Shown here piece by piece: positions 1-5,535 of a stretch of 5,719 nt of DNA; the first letter of the stretch is position 1, and every line of letters starts with the position of its first letter. The translations under genes and the position numbers were made by a program. Below the pieces are notes generated by a model. That model worked only from the letters and a program-made list of their open reading frames with translations, was not told the origin of the DNA and did no database searches. This DNA comes from Chitinophagaceae bacterium (GTDB lineage Bacteria; Bacteroidota; Bacteroidia; Chitinophagales; Chitinophagaceae), in NCBI GenBank assembly GCA_947472635.1, contig CANJDY010000191.1, positions 1 through 5,719 on the forward strand, written 5' to 3'.

Positions 1-979
1 GTAATTGGTACCCGTCATCTGTAACAAATCCAGATTTACGAAAATCTTTTTCTACCAGTAGTTTCATCCCCTTGCCTTCTTTGGCTGCCTGCCATACATT
101 TTGAATTCCACTGGTTACCATATGTCCGCCTTGCTTTTCCTCTAGTTCTTTGATTAGTAAATTTCTTTGAATTTGTAGATGTTGATTCATAGCAGGCCAG
201 GTGATATCTGCAAGTTGTTTCTCATTCAAGTAATCATAATTTCCCTTAATTTTTTCGATTATATTTTTCCCATGCATTGATATTTTTTCAAACCAGGCAA
301 TGTCTTTTTCTACTCCCATTGCTATGAGCGGAGAGTTATTTTCTATATATTGGTTTAGTAATTCATCTGCTTGATGAAAAAAATCCTTGATACGTATTTC
401 TTCCAAGTTGCTTTTTTCTTTTTCAAAGTTCCTGACTGTCGCATGCCCTGTAAATGGCGTACCTCTGCTTGGTGGGTTATATATATATTCTTCTTCATAT
501 ATTTTTGGAAAATTTTGATCAACGATTTCAGTTAATTCATTCCATAACCCTTTAAAAAGCCGAACCTCTTTTTTTGTAAGCAGTATTACAAGGAAAGGGG
601 CCGAATAATTGGCTTTGAACAGTAAGTCCCGTATTTCAAAATTATCTGCAACCATTACTTTTTCTTCTACTGGAAACGGAAATTGAACAGCTAATTTAAC
701 ATCTGATGAAATGTATATCCCAAGCCCATCTGAATTATGCGAGAAATCTATTTTTTGATAGATGTCATCTATAGCATCTAAAAGTGGTTGAATATTGGAT
801 ACTGTGTATTTAAATTGTAGTAATTGCTTGGCAGCAGCAATGGATCTTTTGAATGCTAGAAGATCTACCCTTTTATCTGGAGATATTCGGTGGGTTGGCA
901 AAATGATTGAAACACAAATAGTACCCTTAGTTTTTTGAAGTGATTGTAATTGATCAGCAATTGTTTTTTCAGTACTCAT
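1..979 (-). CDS. Bacterial archaeo-eukaryotic release factor-like protein (baeRF family 3 type), C-terminus missing
   Basis: I translated the minus strand by hand. It stays open for 326 codons from the ATG at 979-977 to the left edge, so the 3' end is missing. An in-frame TAA five codons upstream makes this ATG the only reasonable start. Residues 23-31 (VSIILPTHR) match the N-terminal strand typical of baeRF proteins, which are bacterial relatives of eRF1/Pelota defined by comparative genomics. The middle region follows the family pattern: a Thr-Gly-His segment near 176-179, a helix, then PLIAMGVEKD at 217-226. Residues 291-313 (GIQNVWQAAKEGKG, then LLVEKDF) resemble the eRF1 domain-3 fold. 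No GGQ catalytic tripeptide is visible; the nearest is GGH at 284-286. No signal peptide or membrane segment is present, so it should be cytosolic. The family is proposed to act at the ribosome in rescue or stress, without firm experimental proof. It is transcribed divergently from the nitroreductase gene. The family call is from recognition, not a search. Confidence 0.82.
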   Translation of the reverse strand, partial: MSTEKTIADQLQSLQKTKGTICVSIILPTHRISPDKRVDLLAFKRSIAAAKQLLQFKYTVSNIQPLLDAIDDIYQKIDFSHNSDGLGIYISSDVKLAVQFPFPVEEKVMVADNFEIRDLLFKANYSAPFLVILLTKKEVRLFKGLWNELTEIVDQNFPKIYEEEYIYNPPSRGTPFTGHATVRNFEKEKSNLEEIRIKDFFHQADELLNQYIENNSPLIAMGVEKDIAWFEKISMHGKNIIEKIKGNYDYLNEKQLADITWPAMNQHLQIQRNLLIKELEEKQGGHMVTSGIQNVWQAAKEGKGMKLLVEKDFRKSGFVTDDGYQL

Positions 980-1059
980 GGTATTTATGTATTATTTGGT
1001 TCTTAAATTTTTTGAATTGTTGGAATATTTTGATAGTTAATGGTAGTAATTATTTTCTT

Positions 1060-1067
1060 TAAATTTA
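1060..1067 (-). promoter_or_regulatory. Possible -7 box for the baeRF-like gene
   Basis: The minus strand reads TAAATTTA, seven of eight positions of the Bacteroidota -7 consensus TAnnTTTG. The sequence is itself a palindrome, so it reads the same on both strands. No TTG is found at -33. Such boxes are common by chance in DNA this AT-rich. What supports it is position: a start near 1056 would put the centre of the upstream palindrome (1118.5) at about -62, a standard activator position, and would give a leader of about 77 nt. Confidence 0.35.
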
Positions 1068-1112
1068 GCAAGGTTTATCTCCTTTTGTAATGACCTGCCT
1101 CAAGTGATGGTA

Positions 1113-1124
1113 TGATTCCTATCA
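1113..1124. promoter_or_regulatory. FNR/CRP-like operator, site A
   Basis: TGAT-TCCT-ATCA is a perfect 4+4 palindrome with a 4-base spacer. Read as a CRP-type site (1111-1126) it is TATGA-N6-TCACA, matching nine of ten positions of the E. coli consensus TGTGA-N6-TCACA. It shares the string TGATTnCTATCAC with site B, 103 bp away. It lies nearer to the baeRF-like gene, about 62 bp upstream of that gene's predicted transcription start. The regulator is inferred; none is encoded here. Confidence 0.6.
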
Positions 1125-1153
1125 CAGATTTTCCTATATTTAATTTTCAACTT

Positions 1154-1163
1154 GGCAATTGCC
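1154..1163. promoter_or_regulatory. Perfect 10-bp palindrome of unknown role
   Basis: GGCAATTGCC is a perfect palindrome and contains a cluster of G and C in an otherwise AT-rich control region. It lies between the two FNR/CRP-like sites. It could be a further operator, but a single short palindrome may be chance and no second copy was seen. Confidence 0.2.
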
Positions 1164-1215
1164 GTTATTGTAATTGAACAACAGATAGTTATTTTTAATT
1201 TAAACTGACTAGCCT

Positions 1216-1227
1216 TGATTACTATCA
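1216..1227. promoter_or_regulatory. FNR/CRP-like operator, site B
   Basis: TGAT-TACT-ATCA is preceded by T and followed by C, giving TTGAT-N4-ATCAC. That is nine of ten positions of the FNR box TTGAT-N4-ATCAA. Its centre (1221.5) is about 62 bp upstream of the transcription start expected from the promoter at 1250-1280, a class I activator position. It probably controls the nitroreductase run of genes. Confidence 0.65.
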
Positions 1228-1249
1228 CTTCAATTCCTAATAGTCGTCA

Positions 1250-1280
1250 TTGAATTTAAAAATGTTGCTTGATATATTTG
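1250..1280 (+). promoter_or_regulatory. Bacteroidota-type promoter for the nitroreductase gene
   Basis: A TTG at 1250-1252 and TATATTTG at 1273-1280 are separated by 20 bases. The second element matches TAnnTTTG at every fixed position, and the spacing fits the Bacteroidota primary sigma factor promoter. Transcription would start near 1284, leaving a leader of about 32 nt before the ATG at 1316. Confidence 0.6.
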
Positions 1281-1315
1281 AACAAGATAAATTTATTAGT
1301 ATTAAAAAATAGTAT

Positions 1316-1849
1316 ATGGAAACAGTATTACTTAGGGATGCTTTAACTGTAATGGAACAAAGAAGAAGTGTTAGAAATTATACTGGTGAAATGGTAAGTA
1401 GGGGAGAGGTAGAAAAAATATTGCATGCGGCTATGGCAGCACCGGCAGCTATTCATATGCTTCCTTGGAAATTTATTGTAGTTACCAATAAAGAAAAGTT
1501 GGAGAAGTTAGCTTTCGGTTTGCCTTTTGCCAAAATGATCCCTCAGGCAGGAACTTGTATTGTTGTTTGCGCTGTTCCGGATGAAGCTGCATTGAGTAGT
1601 GAATTATTTTCTCTTCTAGATTGTACCTGTGCAAGTGAGAATATTTTGTTGGCAGCAGAGGCATTAGGTTTAGGGGCTGTTTGGACGGCAGTTTATCCCA
1701 ATCAAGAATCCATCGATTTTGTAAGAAAGGAATTGAGTATTCCAGCACATATTATTCCGTTAAATATTATTCCCATTGGTCACGCTACAGGGCAAGATAA
1801 GCCTAAAAAGAAATATGATCCTAAAAATATCCATTGGGAGAAGTGGTAA
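1316..1849 (+). CDS. Nitroreductase family protein (FMN-dependent oxidoreductase)
   Basis: The 177-aa product has the full length and motif order of a compact nitroreductase (PF00881). It has RRSVRNY at 16-22 for the FMN phosphate, an APxxxxxxPW segment at 42-51, D102 and N109 before LLAAEALGLGAVW (111-123), then PIGHA at 153-157 and a basic C-terminal tail. Members are usually cytosolic homodimers binding FMN and reducing nitro compounds, quinones or related substrates with NAD(P)H; the substrate here cannot be read from sequence. The usual pocket pattern APSAxNxQPW has Ser, Asn and Gln replaced by A44, H47 and L49. The start follows an A-rich leader (TTAAAAAATAG). It is first in a same-strand run; the next gene begins 19 bp after its stop. 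An FNR/CRP-like site and a promoter lie upstream. Confidence 0.9.
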   Translation: METVLLRDALTVMEQRRSVRNYTGEMVSRGEVEKILHAAMAAPAAIHMLPWKFIVVTNKEKLEKLAFGLPFAKMIPQAGTCIVVCAVPDEAALSSELFSLLDCTCASENILLAAEALGLGAVWTAVYPNQESIDFVRKELSIPAHIIPLNIIPIGHATGQDKPKKKYDPKNIHWEKW

Positions 1850-1868
1850 TCCATTCAAATCTATTTCT

Positions 1869-2276
1869 ATGCATATCGAAATAAATGATACTACTACTAT
1901 TCGGTCTATACAAGATACGTTTTCAAATTTTTATCCTTACCTACAGATTGAGTTTTACCTTACTCCTCATCCTATTTATGGTTTGTCCGATGAAAGGGAA
2001 TTGATTTATGCCGGCAAAACTATCGGAGAAGTAAAGCAAACCCATCTTTCTTCTTTTTTGGAAATATTGCCCTTTTCAAGAGCAGCTGATATAGAAAAAG
2101 AATTTTTGAATCGTTTGGGGTTGTCTGTACAAATTTTAGTTAAGCAGAAAGATAAATGGGAACAAACTTCTGATATGGATGATTTTACAATTAAAGAATT
2201 GAATGAGTTAGGACGTAGCTCTTCTGATGAGTTTATCCTTTCTGACCCTGATACAGAATATAGCGATGACTTGTAA
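1869..2276 (+). CDS. Uncharacterised 135-aa protein with two similar halves
   Basis: I do not assign a function. The frame is open from 1776, but that start would overlap the conserved end of the nitroreductase by 74 bp, so I choose the ATG at 1869-1871, 19 bp after the nitroreductase stop. No Shine-Dalgarno sequence marks it. Residues 11-30 (IRSIQDTFSNFYPYLQIEFY) and 72-91 (AADIEKEFLNRLGLSVQILV) share a pattern of helix, F-x-N, a turn and a QI/QIL strand, with one residue of offset, suggesting a degenerate internal duplication. A W-x(7)-D-D-F/W-T-like segment follows at 97-107, and the tail is acidic (DPDTEYSDDL). It has no signal peptide or membrane helix and so is probably cytosolic. I have the impression that similar small proteins occur in other Bacteroidota stress clusters, but cannot check this. 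Close spacing implies co-transcription with the nitroreductase. Confidence 0.75.
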   Translation: MHIEINDTTTIRSIQDTFSNFYPYLQIEFYLTPHPIYGLSDERELIYAGKTIGEVKQTHLSSFLEILPFSRAADIEKEFLNRLGLSVQILVKQKDKWEQTSDMDDFTIKELNELGRSSSDEFILSDPDTEYSDDL

Positions 2277-2379
2277 TTTGCTTATGTTGCTTGCATTTAA
2301 TTTCACTTCCGTCGTTTATAAATAGATAGTATGTTTAAGTGTTATTATTATAATTAGTATATAAGAAACTTTTTAAATT

Positions 2380-2769
2380 ATGCCTTCCAAAATTGCTGAA
2401 TATTATGTTGTTGAACTATTAGATTGGAATAATGCAGTCATTTTTTACAATGAAGAAATGGAGGAAATCGAACAGAAATTAGAAGATGTGATTAGTCGAA
2501 ATTCGATCATTGGCATTGCCGATAAGGTAGAAGTACAGCAAAACTTACTCAATGAAGTATCTGATAAATTTTATAAGTTACAGAATGATATTCAACAACA
2601 AAGTAACTCTCTTCAATTGGATGGAAAATTAATTGACGATACTTTAATTAGTCATGATTCCGAAATTAGACAATTTGATATACGTCAAAAAATGCATGCT
2701 GTTGAAAAAGAATATGTTGATAAAAAATTTCAATGTTACAACTTTTTGTCTGGCACATTAAAGAAATAG
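2380..2769 (+). CDS. Uncharacterised 129-aa helical, coiled-coil-prone protein
   Basis: No family is recognised with confidence. The product is soluble, highly charged and lacks signal peptide, membrane helix and glycine-rich motifs. Residues about 24-40 (EEMEEIEQKLEDVISRN) and 48-75 have heptad-like spacing of Ile, Leu and Val, as in a helical hairpin or short coiled coil. A final basic helix carries its only cysteine (C118). The start at 2380 follows the A/T-rich leader TTTTTAAATT. The gene lies 103 bp after its upstream neighbour and 76 bp before the zinc-ribbon gene on the same strand, so co-transcription is likely. A near-match to a -7 box (TATGTTTA, 2330-2337) could add an internal promoter, but it has no -33 partner. 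A role as an adaptor or binding partner is only a guess. Confidence 0.7.
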   Translation: MPSKIAEYYVVELLDWNNAVIFYNEEMEEIEQKLEDVISRNSIIGIADKVEVQQNLLNEVSDKFYKLQNDIQQQSNSLQLDGKLIDDTLISHDSEIRQFDIRQKMHAVEKEYVDKKFQCYNFLSGTLKK

Positions 2770-2845
2770 TTAACTTAAAATTTCTAAATTTCTGTTCCGC
2801 TTTGGTCAGGATTATTTAATTACAAAAACTTAAAAATTACTAAAT

Positions 2846-3121
2846 ATGGAAACTAATAATTTTTGCCAAAGTTGCAGTATGCCACTCAATAATTCATCAC
2901 TGTTTGGGACTGAAAAAGATGGATCAAAAAATTTAATCTATTGTAGTTACTGCTATCAAAATGGCTCATTTACGAATGCTAATATTACATTGGAAGGGAT
3001 GAAACTATTGGTGAGTGAGCAAATGAAAAAAATGAAAATGAACGACCAGCTTATTCAGCAAACAATGACTATTTTACCTACTCTTTCTAGATGGAGACAA
3101 AAAAAGGTGGCTGTAAAGTAA
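2846..3121 (+). CDS. Small zinc-ribbon protein
   Basis: The 91-aa product matches the putative zinc ribbon family of Pfam PF12674. CQSC at 7-10 and CSYC at 33-36 supply four zinc ligands. Between them lie MPL (12-14) and GTEKDGS (21-27), and afterwards YQNGSFT (37-43) and an I-T-L-E-G-M helix start (47-52), all typical of the family. The C-terminal helix ends in LPTLSRWRQ, again a family signature, followed by a basic tail. The family's role is not established; binding of nucleic acid or protein is possible. Its compact size and the last position in the run suggest an accessory protein. The leader contains TTAAAAATT about 15 bases before the ATG, as is common in Bacteroidota. No convincing hairpin terminator follows, only T-rich DNA. 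Confidence 0.85.
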   Translation: METNNFCQSCSMPLNNSSLFGTEKDGSKNLIYCSYCYQNGSFTNANITLEGMKLLVSEQMKKMKMNDQLIQQTMTILPTLSRWRQKKVAVK

Positions 3122-3419
3122 TTATTATTTCTGTCTATAAGCAAGGCGCATAAGGTTTTTTTCTTCAAAATTTGACTTCATTTTTAAAATATTATTTGGC
3201 TCTTTTATAAGTAATGTTTTTTATTGATTAGTTTAATTCCAGTTGATTTGTCATTTTCTTCACTTTTTTATATACTGAGTTGTAAACATTTCATTTTTTT
3301 TATAATTCGTGCTGTTTTTCTGGTCAATTGATAATTTCATTTATACTAAGTCTTGTCATTAAAATGATTGTGTTTCATTTTTTACGCTTGTTGTTGTTCC
3401 TCAATGTCATATTTTTCAC

Positions 3420-3431
3420 TGATTAGTATCA
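3420..3431. promoter_or_regulatory. FNR/CRP-like operator, site C
   Basis: TGAT-TAGT-ATCA is the third perfect copy of the palindrome found at 1113 and 1216, sharing T at the first and last spacer positions. Its centre (3425.5) lies about 66 bp upstream of the transcription start predicted from the box at 3481-3488. This links the hibernation factor and dehydrogenase genes to the same presumed regulator. Confidence 0.6.
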
Positions 3432-3480
3432 TGTAATCTGCAAAAGAATGTCTTTATTTTTAACTTGTTTTTAGTTTATT

Positions 3481-3488
3481 TAAATTTG
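3481..3488 (+). promoter_or_regulatory. -7 box immediately before the hibernation factor start
   Basis: TAAATTTG is a full match to TAnnTTTG and ends only four bases before the ATG at 3493. The nearest upstream TTG (3465-3467) is 13 bases away, shorter than usual. If used, transcription would begin at or next to the start codon and give a leaderless or nearly leaderless message. The match could be chance in AT-rich DNA. Confidence 0.4.
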
Positions 3489-3492
3489 TTTT

Positions 3493-3825
3493 ATGACAAT
3501 TGAGTTTCATACTACCTATGGGAAGGTTTCTGAGAAAATTGTAAATGAGATTAGGAATGAAATAATAGATCTTTCTCATTCTGCTAAAAATGTATCAAGG
3601 GCTGAAGTGGTATTAAAGGAAGATAAAACGATTGTGCCTTCAGAAAACAAGATTTGTGATATTAGGCTTACCCTATTTGGTGAGGATTTAGTTGCGCATG
3701 CTCGTACTGAGGACTTTAAAATTTCTGCGAAAGAGGCTTTAAAAGATATAAAAAGGATGGTAAAACAGCACTTAAAAAAGCTTAAGCAACCACCTGACCA
3801 AATACTCAGTTCTGTTAGTGTTTAA
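3493..3825 (+). CDS. HPF/RaiA-type ribosome hibernation protein (short form)
   Basis: The 110-aa product fits the Ribosomal_S30AE family (PF02482). It has a first strand (TIEFHTT, 2-8), a long amphipathic helix (about 11-31), strands at about 36-43 (RAEVVLKE), 54-63 (KICDIRLTLF) and 66-73, and a second lysine-rich helix (about 77-101). This is the beta-alpha-beta-beta-beta-alpha fold. Family members bind the decoding channel of the 30S subunit in stationary phase or stress, block translation and stabilise idle ribosomes. The C-terminal dimerisation domain of long HPF is absent, so it resembles short HPF or YfiA. Sequence identity to well-studied members looks low, so the exact role is inferred from fold pattern. 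It is followed 24 bp later by the dehydrogenase gene, probably on the same transcript. An FNR/CRP-like site lies 67 bp upstream of the ATG. Confidence 0.78.
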   Translation: MTIEFHTTYGKVSEKIVNEIRNEIIDLSHSAKNVSRAEVVLKEDKTIVPSENKICDIRLTLFGEDLVAHARTEDFKISAKEALKDIKRMVKQHLKKLKQPPDQILSSVSV

Positions 3826-3849
3826 TTTTTCATTATTTATCATTTTTTT

Positions 3850-4611
3850 ATGGTTAAAGATTTTGAAGGTAAGGTTGCTCTTGTAACTGGCGGTAGTTTT
3901 GGTATTGGTCGTGCAACTGCTATTGCTTTTGCCAAAAAAGGCGCCAAGGTTGTTGTAGCCGATTTGGTCGAAGATAAAGATAGTACTACTCTTCATTTAA
4001 TTAATGCACTTGGTGTCGAGTCATTCTTTGTTCATTGTGATGTTTCAAGTGGTTTACAAGTGATTAGTTTAATTGACCAGGTAATTGCCCGTTTTGGTCG
4101 ATTGGATTTTGCTTTTAATAATGCTGGCATTGAAGGTGTTGCTGCTAATACACATTTGTGTTCTGAGGAAAATTGGGATAATACAATTAATGTCAATTTA
4201 AAGGGGGTATGGTTATGTATGAAAAATGAAATTCCTCAGATGTTAAAAATTAATAAAGGTGTTATTGTCAATTGTTCTTCTGTAGCTGGTTTAGGTGGTT
4301 ATGCAGGACTTCCTTCCTATGCTGCCTCTAAGCATGGGGTTGTTGGCTTAACTAAATCTGCTTCCTTGGAGTATGCGGCTCAGGGAATACGTGTCAATGC
4401 AGTTTGCCCAGGAGTTATTCACACCCCAATGGTTGATCGCTTAACAGGTAAAGACAAGGCTATTGAAAAACAATATGAATCGATGGAGCCAATTGGTAGA
4501 ATGGGTACTCCTGAAGAGGTAGCAGCGGTGGTGGTATGGCTTTGTTCTGATGCAGCTTCTTTTGTAACTGGTATTGCTATGCCAGTTGATGGTGGATATG
4601 CTGCTGGTTAG
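3850..4611 (+). CDS. Classical short-chain dehydrogenase/reductase (SDR)
   Basis: The 253-aa product has the usual length and every hallmark of a classical SDR. These are the cofactor loop TGGSFGIG (13-20), D38 after the second strand (favouring NAD(H) over NADP(H)), DV at 64-65 and NNAG (90-93). The catalytic tetrad is N116, S144, Y157 and K161 (YAASK), followed by CPGVIHTPM at 186-194 and the C-terminal MPVDGGY. It is a soluble cytosolic enzyme, normally a homotetramer, oxidising or reducing an alcohol/carbonyl pair. The substrate cannot be deduced; glucose-1-dehydrogenase-like annotation is common for such sequences but not secure. The ATG follows a run of seven T with no Shine-Dalgarno sequence. 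Only 24 bp separate it from the hibernation factor, and the transcript ends at the hairpin at 4698-4743. Confidence 0.93.
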   Translation: MVKDFEGKVALVTGGSFGIGRATAIAFAKKGAKVVVADLVEDKDSTTLHLINALGVESFFVHCDVSSGLQVISLIDQVIARFGRLDFAFNNAGIEGVAANTHLCSEENWDNTINVNLKGVWLCMKNEIPQMLKINKGVIVNCSSVAGLGGYAGLPSYAASKHGVVGLTKSASLEYAAQGIRVNAVCPGVIHTPMVDRLTGKDKAIEKQYESMEPIGRMGTPEEVAAVVVWLCSDAASFVTGIAMPVDGGYAAG

Positions 4612-4697
4612 TCTTTCCTATTTTTACTTTACATTACTTAGCCTCCTATAAACTTTCCCTATATTATTATTTTTCTATTTTTAAATCATTTAAGTTT

Positions 4698-4743
4698 AAA
4701 AAGTACTGTCTCAATAATTATTTTTATTGTGACAGTACTTTTT
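4698..4743. terminator. Bidirectional intrinsic terminator
   Basis: A 13-bp perfect outer stem (4698-4710 with 4731-4743) continues past one T-T mismatch into six more pairs (4712-4717 with 4724-4729) around a 6-base loop. The core is AAGTACTGTC against GACAGTACTT. The plus strand ends in six T (4739-4744) and the minus strand has an equivalent T run, so it can stop transcripts of both the dehydrogenase (87 bp after its stop) and the convergent BON gene. Confidence 0.88.
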
Positions 4744-4773
4744 TACTTCCGGTTGTTTAAGTATTAATGATAG

Positions 4774-5448
4774 CTATTCTTCGAATGCATATTCTGGGAC
4801 TTCTATTTCCAGTTTACTTTCAACGCTTGTAACTCCTGGTGCATTCCAGGCAGCAGTTTCTGCATCTTCTTTTTCAGCTATTGATCTAACCTTTCCCCTA
4901 AGGGTTACTTTCCCGGAAATTACTTCAGCCCTAATTTTTGCTGCATCAATGGTGGCACTTCTATGGAATGCTGCACTGATTTTTTGTTGAATATCAGTGG
5001 TGGTAATTTTTGCCTTTACTATAATTGCATTAATTACTGAACGCACACCAGTTAGATTTTCAATGGCAACTTTTGCATTGTTTCGTTGGTATTCCCACTC
5101 CACTTCTCCTTCTAGTCGTACATTTCCATTTTCTACTTTAACCTTAATTTTTTCTTCTTGTACTGCCGTGTGCCATCTTAAGGCATTAAGTATTGCTTCC
5201 GCTATCTCTGCATCATTTTTTTTGTATGCTGGTGATACCCCAATTTGAATTTCTTCTGCGATTGCTTTTACTCCAGATATTTTTTTGGCTGAATTTTCTG
5301 CAGTAAGTTTTTTCGAATATGAATCAACTTGTCCCGAAAGGGTTACAATGCCGTTTTTAACTGCTACCCCTATTTCTGATGAATTTAGAAATGGTTCCCA
5401 TTTTAACTGGTCCATAACGTCTTTTTGAATTTGCATATCACTTTTCAT
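4774..5448 (-). CDS. Triple BON-domain protein
   Basis: The 224-aa product consists of three tandem BON domains, at about 4-70, 77-146 and 149-218. Each repeats the pattern of a helix, V-x-V-x-x-G-x-V-x-L-x-G-x-V, a second helix and G-V-x-x-V followed by a strand: NGIVTLSGQV (32-41), NGNVRLEGEV and SGKVTLRGKV. BON domains in proteins such as OsmY bind membranes or lipids and are linked to osmotic and envelope stress. Unlike OsmY, no signal peptide or lipobox is visible, so this protein should be cytosolic. Such three-BON proteins are frequent in Bacteroidota and proteobacterial stress gene clusters. The first ATG is preferred over the one four codons later because MKSDMQIQKDV matches the usual start of the family and TGTAAAAA precedes it. 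It stands alone, converging on the dehydrogenase gene. A possible -7 box and a degenerate FNR/CRP-like site lie upstream. Confidence 0.92.
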   Translation of the reverse strand: MKSDMQIQKDVMDQLKWEPFLNSSEIGVAVKNGIVTLSGQVDSYSKKLTAENSAKKISGVKAIAEEIQIGVSPAYKKNDAEIAEAILNALRWHTAVQEEKIKVKVENGNVRLEGEVEWEYQRNNAKVAIENLTGVRSVINAIIVKAKITTTDIQQKISAAFHRSATIDAAKIRAEVISGKVTLRGKVRSIAEKEDAETAAWNAPGVTSVESKLEIEVPEYAFEE

Positions 5449-5503
5449 TTTTTACATTTTTAAAGTTTACTAATTTTGTTGCTTTTTTTAATATGGGTTA
5501 AAG

Positions 5504-5511
5504 AAAATATA
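5504..5511 (-). promoter_or_regulatory. Possible -7 box for the BON gene
   Basis: The minus strand reads TATATTTT, seven of eight positions of TAnnTTTG. A start near 5500 would leave a leader of about 52 nt. No TTG lies at the right distance upstream. In a stretch this AT-rich the match is weak evidence alone. Confidence 0.3.
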
Positions 5512-5535
5512 TTTTATTATTTTATTTAATGAGTG

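Larger units (their letters stand above)
980..1315. other. Divergent intergenic control region
   Basis: These 336 bases separate the divergent baeRF-like and nitroreductase genes, and I see no credible gene in them. They hold two copies of the palindrome TGAT-N4-ATCA (1113-1124 and 1216-1227), a perfect 10-bp palindrome GGCAATTGCC (1154-1163), a good plus-strand promoter candidate (1250-1280) and a weaker minus-strand one (1060-1067). A lone half-site TTGATAG lies near 1030. The arrangement suggests separate activator sites for each direction. Confidence 0.7.
3122..3492. other. T-rich intergenic region upstream of the hibernation factor gene
   Basis: This 371-bp stretch has no credible gene. 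The plus strand is strikingly T-rich, with several runs of six or more T, including one at 3156-3162 that might assist termination of the zinc-ribbon transcript although no stem precedes it. It contains one perfect TGAT-N4-ATCA palindrome (3420-3431), a half-site TTGATTAGT at 3224-3232 and a perfect TAnnTTTG box (3481-3488) directly before the next start codon. An unannotated small RNA cannot be excluded. Confidence 0.5.

Noticed and set aside
756..767. TGAT-N4-GTCA inside the baeRF-like gene, and a second at 2676-2687
   Set aside because: Both are within coding sequence and lack the ATCA arm. They show that this degenerate form arises by chance, which lowers confidence in the site at 5551.
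1482..1748. 88-codon open frame on the minus strand
   Set aside because: It lies wholly inside the nitroreductase gene on the opposite strand, and its product has no recognisable domain.
1776..1868. Upstream in-frame ATGs for the 135-aa protein
   Set aside because: They fall within the conserved C-terminal coding region of the nitroreductase, and the extra residues look like a shifted-frame reading of it. The ATG at 1869 gives a normal 19-bp spacing.
3148..3162. T run after the zinc-ribbon gene as a terminator
   Set aside because: I could find no stable stem before the T run.
3224..3237. TTGATTAGT resembling site C
   Set aside because: Only the left half matches; the expected ATCA arm reads TTAA.
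3772..3996. 74-codon open frame on the minus strand
   Set aside because: It overlaps the ends of two well-supported plus-strand genes and resembles nothing known.
4997..5248. 83-codon hydrophobic open frame on the plus strand
   Set aside because: It is the antisense of BON domain coding sequence; the apparent membrane-like composition is a by-product of the opposite strand.
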